A DNA stretch of 35,297 nt, from positions 1 through 35,297 of the forward strand of contig NZ_LWUA01000253.1 of assembly GCF_005222955.1 (NCBI RefSeq). Reading direction: 5' to 3'. Shown piece by piece: positions 15,740-26,958 of the stretch. Each line of letters opens with the position of its first letter. Position 1 is the stretch's first letter. A program made the position numbers and the translations under genes. This DNA is from Blastococcus sp. CCUG 61487. Lineage in GTDB: Bacteria; Actinomycetota; Actinomycetes; Mycobacteriales; Geodermatophilaceae. The notes beneath the pieces are model-generated. The model worked only from the letters and a program-made list of their open reading frames with translations, searched no databases and was not told the DNA's origin.

Positions 15740-16194
15740 CGAGCGGACCCTCCGGACAGGGCGCCGTCCAGCCAGCTGCGCAACGCCGGCTCGGGGGCCG
15801 CGCCGGGCTGACGGGCCAGCACCTCGCCGTCCCGCAGCACCATCAGGGTCGGGACGGCGCGCACCTCGAACCGCTGGGAGAGCCGGGGTGCCCGGTCGAC
15901 GTCGACCTTGACCAGCTTGAGCTCGCCGGCACGCTCGGTGGCCAGCCGTTCGAGGGCGGGGCTCACCATCCGGCACGGGCCGCACCAGGTCGCCCACAGA
16001 TCCACGAGCACCGGGACCGGAGCCCGCTCGGCGACCTCGGCGAAGTCGTCGTCGCCCGCGTCGGCGATCCATGGCAGGCGCTCGTGGCAGTTGCCGCACT
16101 TCGGGACGCTGTCCGCCACCGTCGGCACCCGGTTCTTCTTCGAGCAGTGCGGGCAGGTGACGACGCTCGTCCGTGCGGTCGCGGGGGCGCTCAC
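15736..16194 (-). CDS. trxC: Thioredoxin with N-terminal zinc ribbon (Trx2-like)
   Basis: The 152-residue protein has a zinc ribbon (Cys14, Cys17, Cys33, Cys36: CPHC and CGNC) followed by a thioredoxin fold with the active site WCGPC at 70-74 and the cis-proline segment [10 protein letters not shown]. This matches thioredoxin 2 (TrxC), a cytoplasmic disulfide reductase tuned for oxidative stress. It starts with GTG 16194, overlapping the clpB stop (GTGA), and its stop overlaps the UBP zinc finger start. The close coupling to clpB suggests repair of oxidised, aggregated proteins. Its electron donor could be the flavoprotein two genes on, though that lacks a CxxC. Confidence 0.9.
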   Translation of the reverse strand: MSAPATARTSVVTCPHCSKKNRVPTVADSVPKCGNCHERLPWIADAGDDDFAEVAERAPVPVLVDLWATWCGPCRMVSPALERLATERAGELKLVKVDVDRAPRLSQRFEVRAVPTLMVLRDGEVLARQPGAAPEPALRSWLDGALSGGSAR

Positions 16195-18805
16195 GCCTGC
16201 GCTCCGATCGGCTCGTGGGTGACGACCAGCCGGTCGCCGTCCACGTCGACCCGCAGGGTCGAGCCCTCGATCGCCCCGTCACGCAGCAGCGCCCGGGCGA
16301 CCTGGGTCTCCACCTCCTTCGCGATGAACCGCCGCAGCGGCCGCGCACCGTAGACCGGGTCGTAGCCCTCCCGGGCGATGAATCGCTTGGCCTCCTCGGT
16401 GATCTCCACCGTGATGTCGCGCTCGGCGAGGCGGACGCGGAGGTCGGCGAGCATCAGCTCGACGATGTTCTCGATCTCGCGCGGGTTGAGCGGCGTGAAC
16501 AGGACGGTGTCGTCGACCCGGTTGAGGAACTCGGGCCGGAAATGCGCCCGCAGCTCGGCCATCACGAGGTCGCGTGCCTCTGGTTTGAGCTGGCCGTCGT
16601 CGGTGACCCCGTCGAGCAGGTACTGCGAGCCGATGTTCGACGTCATGATGATGACGGTGTTGCGGAAGTCGACGGTGCGCCCCTGCGCGTCGGTGAGCCG
16701 GCCGTCGTCGAGGACCTGCAGCAGCGTGTTGAAGACGTCCGGGTGCGCCTTCTCGATCTCGTCGAAGAGGACGACGGCGTACGGACGGCGACGCACCGCC
16801 TCGGTGAGCTGACCGCCCTCCTCGTAGCCGACGTAGCCGGGCGGGGCACCGACCAGCCGCGACACGGTGTGCCGCTCCTGGTACTCGCTCATGTCGATCC
16901 GGACGATGTTGTCCTCGGAGTCGAACAGCGCCTCGGCCAGCGCCTTGGCCAGCTCGGTCTTCCCGACCCCGGTCGGGCCGAGGAAGATGAACGAGCCGCT
17001 CGGCCGCCGCGGGTCCTTCACCCCGGAGCGGGCCCGGATGATCGCGTCCGCGACCGCCTGCACCGCCTCGTCCTGGCCGACCACGCGCCGGTGGAGCACC
17101 TCGTCCAGGCGGAGCAGCTTCTCCCGCTCCCCCTCGGTGAGCCGCGAGACGGGGATGCCGGTCCACACCGAGACGATCTCGGCGATCTCCTCGGCGGTGA
17201 CCACCTCGCGCAGCAGGCTGTGCTCCCCCTGCTTCTCCGCGAGCCGTCGCTCCTCCACCTCCAGCCTGCGCTCCAGGTCGGCCAGCCGGCTGAAGCGGAG
17301 CTCGGCGGCGCGGTTGAGGTCGTAGGCCCGCTCCGCCTCCTGGATCTCGTGGCGGACCTGTTCCAGCTCCGCGCGCAGGTCCTGGACCCGCTTGATCGCC
17401 TGCCGTTCGGCATTCCACTGGGCGCGCATGGCGTCGGCCTCGCCGCGCAGATCGGCCAGCTCACGGCGGAGCTGGTCGAGCCGCGCCCGGGAGGCTGCGT
17501 CCTCCTCCTGGGCGAGTGCGGCCTCCTCGATCTCCAGCCGCATCACCTTGCGGGTGATCTCGTCCAGCTCGGCCGGCATCGAGTCGATCTCGGTGCGCAG
17601 CCGGGCGCACGCCTCGTCGACGAGGTCGATGGCCTTGTCGGGCAGGAACCGGTCGGTGAGGTAGCGGTGGCTCAGCGTCGCCGCCGCGATCAGCGAGCCG
17701 TCGAGGATCCGGACGCCGTGGAACACCTCGAACCGCTCGCGCAGCCCGCGCAGGATCGAGATCGTGTCCTCCACCGTGGGCTCGTCGACGAAGACGGGCT
17801 GGAACCTGCGCTCGAGCGCGGCGTCCTTCTCGATGTACTTGCGGTACTCGGTGAGCGTGGTCGCGCCGATCATGTGCAGCTCACCACGCGCCAGCATCGG
17901 CTTGAGCATGTTGCCGGCATCCATCGACCCTTCGGATGCGCCGGCGCCGACGACGTTGTGCAGTTCGTCGACGAACAGCAGGATGCGGCCCTCGGCGGCC
18001 TTGACCTCCGACAACACCGCCTGCAGCCGTTCCTCGAACTCGCCGCGGTATTTCGCCCCGGCCACGAGCAGCCCCATGTCCAGGGCGAAGATGGTGCGTT
18101 CGCGCAGGCCCTCGGGCACGTCCCCGTTGAGGATCCGCTGGGCCAGCCCCTCCACGATGGCGGTCTTGCCGACTCCGGGCTCACCGAGGAGCACGGGGTT
18201 GTTCTTCGACTTCCGGGAGAGGATCTGGATCACGCGCCGGATCTCGGCGTCGCGGCCGATCACCGGGTCGAGCCGGCCGGAGCGAGCCGATTCCACGAGA
18301 TCGATCCCGTACTTGGTGAGCGCCTCGTAGGAGCCCTCGGGGGTCGCGGACGTGACCCGCTGGTTGCCGCGCACCTGCGTCAGCGCGGAGAGGAAGGCCT
18401 CACGGGTGACGCCGTGCCGCGCCAGCACCCGACCGGCACCCGCGGCAGAGCCCGTCTCCGCCAGCGCGACGAGCAGGTGCTCGACCGAGACGTACTCGTC
18501 CTTCATGCGCTTTGCTTCGCGGTCGGCGGCCTCGAGCACCTGGGCGACCCGCTGCGTCAGCGAGACCTGCCCGGGTTGAGGGGCCGTGCCGGTCGTCCGT
18601 GGCTTGCGGGAGAGCTCCGCGGCCATGTCCCTGCGCAGGGCCGCAGGATCGGAGCCCATCGCCGAGATCAGCCTCGGGACGAGGCCGTCGGGCTGGTCGA
18701 GGAGCGCCGTGAGCAGGTGCTCGACGTCGACCTCGGTGTGACCGTGCTCGATCGCCAGGGACTGCGCGGCGGCGAGCGCCTCCTGGGACTTCTGGGTCAG
18801 GCGGT

Positions 18806-18815
<10 letters not shown>
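16191..18815 (-). CDS. clpB: ClpB disaggregase
   Basis: The 874-residue protein has all ClpB parts: N-domain (residues 1-150), first AAA+ module with Walker A GEPGVGKT (211-218) and Walker B LLFVDELH, a middle coiled coil rich in Glu, Arg and Leu, and a second AAA+ module with GPTGVGKT (about 615) and [10 protein letters not shown]. It lacks the ClpP-binding IGF loop, as expected for ClpB. It works with DnaK to dissolve aggregates. ATG 18815 begins [18 protein letters not shown], and the gene overlaps cbpM by 10 bases and trxC by 4. The gene is intact over 2.6 kb. Confidence 0.97.
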
Positions 18816-20208
<1,393 letters not shown>

Positions 20209-20802
20209 TCAGCTCCCCTGACGCTGCGCGACGGTGACGGCCGCCGGCCGGAGCTGACGTCCAGGAGCGCCGTAACCAGGCCGGACGACCGCGGCCACCG
20301 AACCGGGCGGGGTGCCGGCGCCGTCGGCATCCACCACCCCGACCACCTCGTGCCGCGCCGGGTCGAACGGCACTCCGCGCTCGTCCTCCCGTTCGTAGCC
20401 CAGCCCCGCGAAGACGGCGAGGGCCTGGTCACGGAGAGCGCGGATGCCCTCGACGATCGACCTCGGGTCCGCCGCGGCGTGTTCGAGTGCGCGATCGATG
20501 GCGTCGAGCACCGGCAGGAACGCCGACGCGACCAGCTCTCGCTCGTTCTCCCGCTCGCGCGCCACCTCCCGTGCGTATCGCTTGCGCAGGTTGTCCAGGT
20601 CGGCGGCGACGCGCCGCCAGCGGTCCTCGGCGACATCCAGCGCCTGCTGGAGTTGCACTTCCGCCGCGTCCTCCGCCGGCGCGAGCGCCCCCTCCCGCGG
20701 AACTTCGCCCTCCCGGTGAGCCGCTGCCTCGGCGGCTTCCGGGTCGGCACCCGGAGAACCCAGCGGCCGGACGGACGGCGTCTTCGATCCGGGCTCAGCC
20801 AT
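20209..20802 (-). CDS. grpE: GrpE nucleotide exchange factor
   Basis: The 197-residue protein fits GrpE: an acidic, disordered N-terminus, a long helix (VAADLDNLRKRYAREVARER) and a compact C-terminal beta domain with GVPFDPARHEVVGVV. It releases ADP from DnaK. ATG 20802 follows the dnaK stop by 10 bases; the ribosome binding site is weak, so translation probably depends on coupling. An open stretch upstream of this ATG overlaps dnaK and is unlike GrpE. Confidence 0.92.
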   Translation of the reverse strand: MAEPGSKTPSVRPLGSPGADPEAAEAAAHREGEVPREGALAPAEDAAEVQLQQALDVAEDRWRRVAADLDNLRKRYAREVARERENERELVASAFLPVLDAIDRALEHAAADPRSIVEGIRALRDQALAVFAGLGYEREDERGVPFDPARHEVVGVVDADGAGTPPGSVAAVVRPGYGAPGRQLRPAAVTVAQRQGS

Positions 20803-20812
20803 CGGTGGAGAC

Positions 20813-22696
20813 TCAGGTCCGGTCGAACTCGGCGTCGATGACGTCGTCGTCCGCGGCCGCCGCCGCACCGCCGGTTCCGTCACCCACATCGGCCGCATAG
20901 TTGGCCGAGGCCGCCTGCAGCCCTGCCAGCACCTGCTGCAGCTCCCCGGTCAGTTCGCGGACGCGATCCATCGGCGCCTGGTCTGCCACCGCCTGCCTGG
21001 CGTCGGTCACCAACATCTCGGCACGGGCGCGCTCGTGCGGAGGTGCGGAGTCGCCGAGCTCCTCCAGCCGGCGCTCCACCTGGTAAGCGACGCTGTCCAG
21101 CGCGTTGCGCGCGTCCACCTCCTGGCGCAGCTGCTCGTCGGCGGTCCGGTTGCGCTCCGCCTCCTGCAGCATGCGCTCGACCTCGGACTGGTCGAGGTTG
21201 GTGCTCTCGGAGATGGTGATGCCCTGCTCGGCGCCGGTGTCCTTGTCCCTGGCGGTGACGTTGAGGATGCCGTTGGCGTCGATGTCGAAGGTGACCTCGA
21301 TCTGCGGCTCCCCGCGCGGCGCCGGCCGGATCCCGGTGAGCTGGAACCGGCCGAGCACCCGGTTGTCGGCCGCCCGCTCGCGCTCCCCCTGCAGCACGAC
21401 GACGTCGACGGCGGGCTGGTTGTCCACCGCCGTGGAGAACGTCTCGCTCCGCCGGACCGGGATGGTCGTGTTCCGTTCGATGATCTTGGTCATCACGCCG
21501 CCCATGGTCTCCAGCCCCAACGACAGGGGTGTGACGTCGAGCAGCAGGACGTCGGACACGTCCCCCTTGAGGACCCCCGCCTGGATCGCGGCGCCGACCG
21601 CGACGACCTCGTCGGGGTTGACGGTCATGTTCGGTTCCTTGCCACCGGTGAGCCGGCGCACGAGTGCCTGGACCGCCGGGATGCGGGTGGACCCGCCGAC
21701 CAGGATGACCTCGTCGATGTCGTCGGCGGCGACCTTGGCGTCCGACATGGCCTGGCGGACCGGCCCCATGGTCCGCTCGACGAGATCGGCCGTGAGCTGG
21801 TCGAACTTCGAGCGCATCAGCGTCATCGTGAGGTGCTTGGGCCCGTTCGCATCCGCGGTGACGAAGGGCAGGTTGACCTGGGTCTGGGTGACCGAGCTGA
21901 GCTCGACCTTCGCCTTCTCGGCGGCCTCGTAGAGCCGCTGGAGCGCCTGCGGGTCCTTCCGCAGGTCGATGCCGTTCTCCTTCTGGAACTCCTCGGCCAG
22001 GTGGTCGACGATCCGCCGGTCGAAGTCGTCCCCGCCCAGGTGGGTGTCGCCGGCCGTGGCCCGCACCTCGACCACGCCGTCCCCCACGTCGAGGACGCTG
22101 ACGTCGAACGTTCCGCCGCCGAGGTCGAACACCAGCACCGTCTCGTGCTGCCGCTTGTCCATCCCGTAGGCCAGCGCCGCGGCCGTCGGCTCGTTGATGA
22201 TCCGCAGGACCTCGAGGCCGGCGATCTTCCCCGCGTCACGGGTGGCGGTTCGCTGCGCGTCGTTGAAGTAGGCCGGAACGGTGATGACCGCCTCGGTGAC
22301 GCGTTCGCCCAGGTGCCGTCCGGCGTCGTCGGCGAGCTTGCGCAAGATCAGCGCAGAGATCTCCTCCGGCGCATGCAGCTTGTCCCGCACCTTGATCCGG
22401 GCGAGCCCGTTCGCATCGGGCACCACGTCGTAGGTGACCTGCCCGGCCTCCTCCTCGACCTCCTCGAACCTGCGGCCCACGAACCGCTTGACCGAGTAGA
22501 TCGTGCCCTTGGCGTTCAGGATCGCCTGCCGACGGGCCAACTGGCCGACCAGGCGCTCACCGTTCTCCGTGAACGCCACCACCGACGGCGTCGTGCGGGC
22601 GCCCTCCGCGTTGGGCACGACCGAGGCCTCGCCCCCCTCCCATGCGGCGATGACCGAGTTCGTCGTCCCGAGATCGATACCAACCGCGCGCGCCAT
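20813..22696 (-). CDS. dnaK: DnaK chaperone (Hsp70)
   Basis: The 627-residue Hsp70 has the phosphate loop [10 protein letters not shown] (6-15), [11 protein letters not shown] (168-178), [10 protein letters not shown] (191-200), [10 protein letters not shown] and an intact substrate-binding domain and lid ending in [15 protein letters not shown] 22696 has GAGG eight bases upstream and lies one base after the stop of the gsp17M-like gene. It works with the grpE, cbpA and clpB products of the same operon. Because there is no CIRCE or HAIR element near and because its first gene is hsp20, this may be a stress-specific second dnaK copy; that needs the rest of the genome. Confidence 0.97.
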   Translation of the reverse strand: MARAVGIDLGTTNSVIAAWEGGEASVVPNAEGARTTPSVVAFTENGERLVGQLARRQAILNAKGTIYSVKRFVGRRFEEVEEEAGQVTYDVVPDANGLARIKVRDKLHAPEEISALILRKLADDAGRHLGERVTEAVITVPAYFNDAQRTATRDAGKIAGLEVLRIINEPTAAALAYGMDKRQHETVLVFDLGGGTFDVSVLDVGDGVVEVRATAGDTHLGGDDFDRRIVDHLAEEFQKENGIDLRKDPQALQRLYEAAEKAKVELSSVTQTQVNLPFVTADANGPKHLTMTLMRSKFDQLTADLVERTMGPVRQAMSDAKVAADDIDEVILVGGSTRIPAVQALVRRLTGGKEPNMTVNPDEVVAVGAAIQAGVLKGDVSDVLLLDVTPLSLGLETMGGVMTKIIERNTTIPVRRSETFSTAVDNQPAVDVVVLQGERERAADNRVLGRFQLTGIRPAPRGEPQIEVTFDIDANGILNVTARDKDTGAEQGITISESTNLDQSEVERMLQEAERNRTADEQLRQEVDARNALDSVAYQVERRLEELGDSAPPHERARAEMLVTDARQAVADQAPMDRVRELTGELQQVLAGLQAASANYAADVGDGTGGAAAAADDDVIDAEFDRT

Positions 22697-22697
22697 C

Positions 22698-23243
22698 TCA
22701 GATCCTCTCTGCGAGCAGCCGGGCAGCCTGGTCGGCCACCTCGTCGTCGACGACAAGTTCGAACCGCAGGGGGCGCATGTAGGTCACCGACGCGAAGTCC
22801 CGGCGACCGCCCTGGAGCGCGTAGACGATCATCGCGATGACCGCTCCGATCACCGCCCCGATGAGCAGTCCGTAGAGGGCGAGCAGCAGCGCGCTCACCA
22901 GCGGATCGGCCCAGTCGAAGAGTCCGAAGATCCAGCCGAGCAGCGCGCCCGGGACGGCACCGTTCACCGCACCCCGCCAGGCGGCGGTGGGATAGTCCAT
23001 CTTCCCGGTCACCTGTTCGACGGTCTGCATGTCCTGGCCGACGATGGCCACCCGCTCGACCGGGAAGTCGAGGTCGGCCAGCCGGTCGACCGCCCGCTCC
23101 GCGTCGGCGTAGCTGGTGTACGAGGCGACGGTCCGGCGGGCCGAGCGGGTCGAGGCGCCGGGGCTCCCTGGAGACCAGGGGTCGACCGCGGTGCCCCCTC
23201 GCGGGCCGGTCGGGTCCGCGTCGTGTCGGGCTGACGAGGTCAT
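22698..23243 (-). CDS. General stress protein 17M-like membrane protein
   Basis: The 181-residue protein matches the general stress protein 17M (YflT-like) fold: an N-terminal alpha/beta domain ([32 protein letters not shown]), then two hydrophobic stretches ([15 protein letters not shown], then [18 protein letters not shown]) and a short beta tail. The molecular function of the family is not known. ATG 23243 (or GTG 23246) has AGGGAG upstream. It lies 12 bases after hsp20 and one base before dnaK. Confidence 0.8.
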   Translation of the reverse strand: MTSSARHDADPTGPRGGTAVDPWSPGSPGASTRSARRTVASYTSYADAERAVDRLADLDFPVERVAIVGQDMQTVEQVTGKMDYPTAAWRGAVNGAVPGALLGWIFGLFDWADPLVSALLLALYGLLIGAVIGAVIAMIVYALQGGRRDFASVTYMRPLRFELVVDDEVADQAARLLAERI

Positions 23244-23255
23244 CACTCACTCCCT

Positions 23256-23750
23256 CTATCTGGCGGGGGTCTGCTCGGTGCCCGCGGCTACGGCCTCCTG
23301 GGCGGGCGGGGAGGCGGCGGCGACGTTCGGGGCGTCGGTGGAACGATCGGCGGAACCGAGGGCGACCCGACGCGGCTTGCTCGCCTCGCTGACCGGGATC
23401 GTGAGGGTCAGGACACCGTCCCGCACATCAGCGGTCAGCCGGTCGGCGTTCAGGTTCTCCCCGAGGAGCAGTTGCCGGGCGAACTCGCCGTGCGGCCGCT
23501 CGTCGATGAGCACCTCGTCGCCCTCCTGACGGGCGGGGACCCGCCGGACCCGGATGCTGACGACGTTGCGCTCGACCGTCAGGTCGATGTCGTCAGGGCG
23601 CACGCCGGGCACGTCGAGATGGACGATGAACTCGTCGCCGCGTCGCAGCGCCTCCATCGGCATGCTGCGTAGCGCACGCGCCCCAGCTGACAGGCTCTGT
23701 TCGGCGAGCCGGTCGAGTTCACGGAGCGGGTCGAATCGCATCAGAGTCAC
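23256..23750 (-). CDS. Small heat shock protein (Hsp20)
   Basis: The 164-residue protein has an alpha-crystallin domain from about residue 45 (FIVHLDVPGVRPDDIDLTVE, then RLTADVRDGVLTLTIPVSEA). It holds unfolding proteins until DnaK and ClpB, encoded downstream, refold them. I chose GTG 23750 because AGGAGG lies eight bases upstream; the internal ATG 23741 lacks one. It is the first gene of the operon and has a stress-type box with CAGCGT in front. The C-terminal 30 residues are Ala/Pro-rich and lack a clear I-x-I motif. Confidence 0.93.
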   Translation of the reverse strand: MTLMRFDPLRELDRLAEQSLSAGARALRSMPMEALRRGDEFIVHLDVPGVRPDDIDLTVERNVVSIRVRRVPARQEGDEVLIDERPHGEFARQLLLGENLNADRLTADVRDGVLTLTIPVSEASKPRRVALGSADRSTDAPNVAAASPPAQEAVAAGTEQTPAR

Positions 23751-23834
23751 AGGCTGTTCCTCCTGCCGGATGGGGAACGGAGATCCGCCGAGCGCGGTGT
23801 GGCCACGTCGAAGGTTAGCCGCTCTGTGACGTCC

Positions 23835-23881
23835 ACGCTGGCCGCCCCCCCTCGACGAGGGCAATCGGTCGTTCTGCCGAT
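23835..23881 (-). promoter_or_regulatory. Stress-type box and -10 for hsp20-dnaK-clpB operon
   Basis: The exact box ATCGG-TCGTTCTG-CCGAT lies at 23864-23881. On the minus strand CAGCGT (23835-23840) follows after 23 bp within CCAGCGTGG, almost the same as CCTAGCGTGG in front of both AraC genes. A second possible -10, TAACCT, is at 23812-23817. Confidence 0.6.
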
Positions 23882-23933
23882 GGCGGCGGCGGGCAGAGGG
23901 CCGGAGCGGTCCCGGAGGCGTGCTCCTGCCGGG

Positions 23934-23951
23934 ATGGGCAGTGCTACCGAT
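23934..23951. promoter_or_regulatory. Second stress-type box in hsp20/metallopeptidase spacer
   Basis: ATGGG-CAGTGCTA-CCGAT has one mismatch to the consensus. Its centre is 70 bp from that of the box at 23864-23881. It may be an auxiliary site for hsp20 or serve the metallopeptidase gene on the other side, although no good hexamer lies 22 bp downstream. Confidence 0.45.
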
Positions 23952-24128
23952 GGACGGATCGACGTGGGCACGGTGCCTGAGCGCTGGTGGGCCGTCGATG
24001 GCCGCACCGTCGCCGTGCGGCCCTGCTGGTCGGTCCCACGGGGCTGCACCGGCCGAGGAGGCGCGGGTGGAGCATGCGATGACCGTCCAGCAGGGACCGC
24101 CGCTCCGGCCGGTCGGGACTGCCTCCGG

Positions 24129-25458
24129 ATGAGACGGCCACTGCGTCGCGCGCTGGCCGTGACCGGGGTGGGCGTCGTATTCCTGGCCGGGTGCTCGGGC
24201 ACGAGACCCGACCCGTCCTCCGGCGATCCCCGGCAGCTCGTCGACGTACCCGCCGAGCGGCTGCCCATCATCGGCGCGACCGACTCCCCGACCGATCGGC
24301 TGGTGCGCAACGCGATCGCCGACCGCGAGACCTACTGGGCCGAGACGTTTCCGCGTTCCTACGGAAAGCAGTTCCGACCCCTCGCCGGCGGCTACTTCTC
24401 CGTCGACAGCTCCGCCCTCGACGCGAGCAGGTACCCCCCAAGCGGCATCGGCTGCCCGGACCATCCGATGGACCCGGCGGCCGTGGCGGGGAACGCCCTC
24501 TACAACCCCCGCTGCGACGCCATCGCCTATGACCGGGCGCTGTTGAAGGATCTCGCCGGCACCTACGGGCAGTCGCTGCCCGCCGGAGCATCCAGGACGA
24601 GACGCAGGCCGACTGCTTCGCCGGTGCAAGGGCGGCCTGGGTCAACGACGGCCAGGCGCGGCACATGGCGATCGACGAGCGGGACCTCGACGGCGTCCTG
24701 GGCGGCTACCTCCTGCTCCGTGACCCCGTCGGCAGCGACCCGGACAACAGCCAGGCCCACGGCTCCTGCTTCGACCGGGTCTCGGCGTTCTCCGAGGGCC
24801 ACGACGGCGGCGTCACCTTCTGCCGGGATGACTTCGGTCCCGATCGGCTGTCCACCGCGGAGACCTTCGACCAGGACGAGCTGGCCGACCGCGGCAACGC
24901 CGCGTACGTCGCGACCCTGCGGATCGTCGACGACACGCTGCCTCCGTTCTGGCGCGACGTGCTCTTGCGGGGATTCGGCCGGGAGTTCGACGAGCCGGCG
25001 ATCCGCCCGTTCGACCGCGTGCCGCCGCCGTGCGGGACAGAGGAACTCGATCTCACCTTCTGCGCGGCCGACTCGACGGTGTACTACGACGAGACCGAGC
25101 TGGTGAGGCCCGCGTACCAGCAGCTGGGGACTTCGCGGTCGCCACCGCCATCTCCGTCCCCTACGCGCTCGCCGCCCGCTCGGAGCTCGGCCTGTCGATC
25201 GATGACGAGGCCGCCACCCGCTCGGCGGTCTGCCTCACCGGCTGGTACGCGGCCCAGATCTTCAGCGGTGCCTTCACCGGCGCTGCCGGGGTCAGGATCA
25301 GCCCCGGCCACATCGATGAAGCCGTGACTTCCCTGCTGACCTACGGGCTCTCCGAGCGCGTGTTCCCGAACGTCGACACGTCCGGATTCGAACTGCTCCG
25401 CGTCTTCCGGAACGGGTTTTTACGCGGTGGTGGCCCCTGCGACGTCGGTCTCCCATGA
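24129..25458 (+). pseudogene. Neutral zinc metallopeptidase lipoprotein, active site deleted
   Basis: The gene encodes a secreted lipoprotein (signal peptide RALAVTGVGVVFLAGC with lipobox LAGC) of the neutral zinc metallopeptidase family. Family sequence runs to DLAGTYGQSLPA, then at about 24583 jumps in another frame to SIQDETQADCFAGARAAWVN. The segment that holds the HExxH zinc motif in relatives (HEFGH) is missing. A second break at about 25125, in a G run, moves the frame again; family sequence resumes as DFAVATAISVPYALAARSEL and ends at 25458. CCCGCC flanks the first junction, so short-repeat deletion is likely. No active protease is possible. The start ATG 24129 has a weak ribosome binding site. 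Confidence 0.85.
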
Positions 25459-25494
25459 CCACTGCCGTGTGACGCTGTCACCGACGGCTCTCTG

Positions 25495-25516
25495 GTCGTG
25501 AAGCCATCCTCACGAC
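25495..25516. terminator. Hairpin between convergent genes
   Basis: GTCGTGA-AGCCATCC-TCACGAC is a perfect seven-pair stem between the metallopeptidase pseudogene and AraC copy 2, which converge. It probably ends transcription from one or both sides. There is no T run. Confidence 0.45.
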
Positions 25517-25564
25517 AAGCCGGCCGGCGTATTCCCACGGCGTCCACCGACGTCCGGCTGCCGT

Positions 25565-26539
25565 TCAGCCACGCAGCGTCGCCTCGGGGAGGCGGCCGTA
25601 GGCATCCCGGTAGGCGGCGGCGAAGTGGTTCTGGTCGGCGAAGCCCCAACGCGCCGCGATCGTCGGCACGCCCTCGGGTGCCCCGGGGTCGGAGTCCAGG
25701 AGGTCTCGGTGCGCCCGCGCCATCCGCACCCGTTCGGCATAGGCGGTCGGTGTCGTGTCCAGGTGGCGCAGGAAGCACGCCTGGAGCCCCCGGGCGCTGA
25801 TACCGGCAGAGTCGGCGATCTCGGTGAGCGTCATCCCGCGGTGCGCGTTGGCCTCGATGTGCTCGATGGCCCGCCGCGCGACGGCCGGCGTGGCGTGGTC
25901 GGGTGGCAACCGGCGGTGGCTGGCCAGGGTCGTGCTGGGGAAGGTCTCGAGGACGGCTCGGGCCAGTCGCTGGGTCATCGCGGTGGCGACCAGCGGGGCG
26001 GCCCCGCCCGGCGGACCCCCCACGAGGACGTCGACGACGCGGCGGACCGTGTCGCTCCAGCGCCGGCCCAGCTCCGGGGACATCGGCCGGAACCCGGTGA
26101 AGCGCAGCCCGGCGTCTTCGAGTCCGGTCGTCTCGACGGCGACCCGCTCGACGTCGGCGCTCGGCAGGGCGACGAAGTCGGCCACGGTGTCGGCCCACAG
26201 GACGCTCACCGGCTGGTGTGCCGGCAACAGCACGGGAGATTCCGGGAGCACGGCGTCCTCGTGGCGTCCCAGGCTCACCTTCATCGCGCCGTCGTCCGGC
26301 TGGACGACGACCAGGACGTCCGAGAGCAGGACGTTGTTGTCCGCGCTCAGCGAGTAGCGGAGTCGGGCGAGGCTGCCGCTGCCGATGCGGACGCGGCGGC
26401 TGCGGAAGCTGAAGCCGCGGTGGCTGTTCGACTCCTCCGGCCGGTAGCCGGGGAAGGAGGACTCCAGCCACCGGTGAGCCGCCCCAGGGTCGGTCGTGGC
26501 GAGTGCGTCGATGGTCCACGACGGGACAGGTGATGACAC
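25565..26539 (-). CDS. AraC family transcriptional regulator (copy 2)
   Basis: This 324-residue paralogue of the regulator at 1918-2892 has the same layout: an AraC-binding-2-like N-terminal region and a C-terminal AraC double helix-turn-helix (MTLTEIADSAGISARGLQ, then IAARWGFADQNHFAAAYRD). The start is GTG 26539, in line with the ATG of copy 1, with GGGGAGG upstream. Differences are spread over the sensory domain and spare the DNA-reading helices, so both probably bind the same sites but may sense different signals. It diverges from the second 79-residue gene across a 154-bp spacer with one box. Confidence 0.9.
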   Translation of the reverse strand: MSSPVPSWTIDALATTDPGAAHRWLESSFPGYRPEESNSHRGFSFRSRRVRIGSGSLARLRYSLSADNNVLLSDVLVVVQPDDGAMKVSLGRHEDAVLPESPVLLPAHQPVSVLWADTVADFVALPSADVERVAVETTGLEDAGLRFTGFRPMSPELGRRWSDTVRRVVDVLVGGPPGGAAPLVATAMTQRLARAVLETFPSTTLASHRRLPPDHATPAVARRAIEHIEANAHRGMTLTEIADSAGISARGLQACFLRHLDTTPTAYAERVRMARAHRDLLDSDPGAPEGVPTIAARWGFADQNHFAAAYRDAYGRLPEATLRG

Positions 26540-26612
26540 GGTGCCTCCCCGGCTCTCTCCATCCGGTGGGCTGTCGGCTCCCGTACCTGACGGATGCAGC
26601 CCGCGTCGCTCC

Positions 26613-26658
26613 ACGCTAGGAGCGCGGCGACAGCGGGTGTATCGGTCGATCGGCCGAT
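26613..26658 (-). promoter_or_regulatory. Stress-type box and -10 for AraC copy 2 (and copy-2 small gene)
   Basis: The exact box ATCGG-TCGATCGG-CCGAT lies at 26641-26658. On the minus strand TAGCGT (26613-26618) follows after 22 bp. In the other direction AACGAT (26681-26686) also follows after 22 bp; a start seven bases on would coincide with the ATG at 26694, suggesting a leaderless transcript for the small gene. Confidence 0.65.
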
Positions 26659-26693
26659 GCCGGAGCCGCGGCGGCACGGGAACGATCCAGGGC

Positions 26694-26933
26694 ATGCGCG
26701 TAGAGGAGCTGTCCGGCGTCGACGCCCGGGTGTACCGGGCCGTCGCCGAGTTGGAGCACGACGCCGTCTCGCCGCGGCTCGGAGACATCGTCCGGCACAC
26801 CGGTCTCGACGCCGAGGAGGTTCGGGCCGCCGTTCACCGGCTGCTGCACACCGAGCCCAAGATCCTGCACGAGGTGCCCGACCCCGACCGGACCGATCTC
26901 GGGCCGTTCTACGAGCTCGCCCCGCGCAGCTGA
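26694..26933 (+). CDS. 79-residue winged-helix-like protein (copy 2)
   Basis: This is the paralogue of the protein at 12128-12367, of equal length, beginning [20 protein letters not shown], with a helix-turn-helix-like middle ([20 protein letters not shown]) and the shared [10 protein letters not shown] and ELAPRS end. No function is known to me; the pattern suggests a small DNA-binding protein. The ATG at 26694 has no good ribosome binding site, which fits the leaderless transcript predicted from the box upstream. It diverges from AraC copy 2 and converges on the histidine kinase gene, 25 bases between stops. Confidence 0.75.
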   Translation: MRVEELSGVDARVYRAVAELEHDAVSPRLGDIVRHTGLDAEEVRAAVHRLLHTEPKILHEVPDPDRTDLGPFYELAPRS

Positions 26934-26958
26934 GCGTCGCCGCCGCCTGCCGCCGCCG

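Larger units (their letters stand above)
23751..24128. other. 378-bp divergent regulatory spacer
   Basis: This spacer between hsp20 and the metallopeptidase gene holds two boxes (23864-23881 exact, 23934-23951 with one mismatch). No HAIR or CIRCE element is visible. No coding sequence is supported in it. Confidence 0.7.

Noticed and set aside
21035-22840. A 601-residue open frame opposite dnaK
   Set aside because: Shadow of dnaK; no family-like sequence or start signal.
23864-23881. The box as a DosR/DevR site
   Set aside because: The mycobacterial DosR consensus (GGGACT...AGTCCC type) does not match ATCGG-N8-CCGAT, though the set of target genes is reminiscent.
23251-24128. HAIR or CIRCE heat-shock operators in front of the hsp20-dnaK operon
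   Set aside because: Neither CTTGAGT-N7-ACTCAAG nor TTAGCACTC-N9-GAGTGCTAA is present in this spacer.
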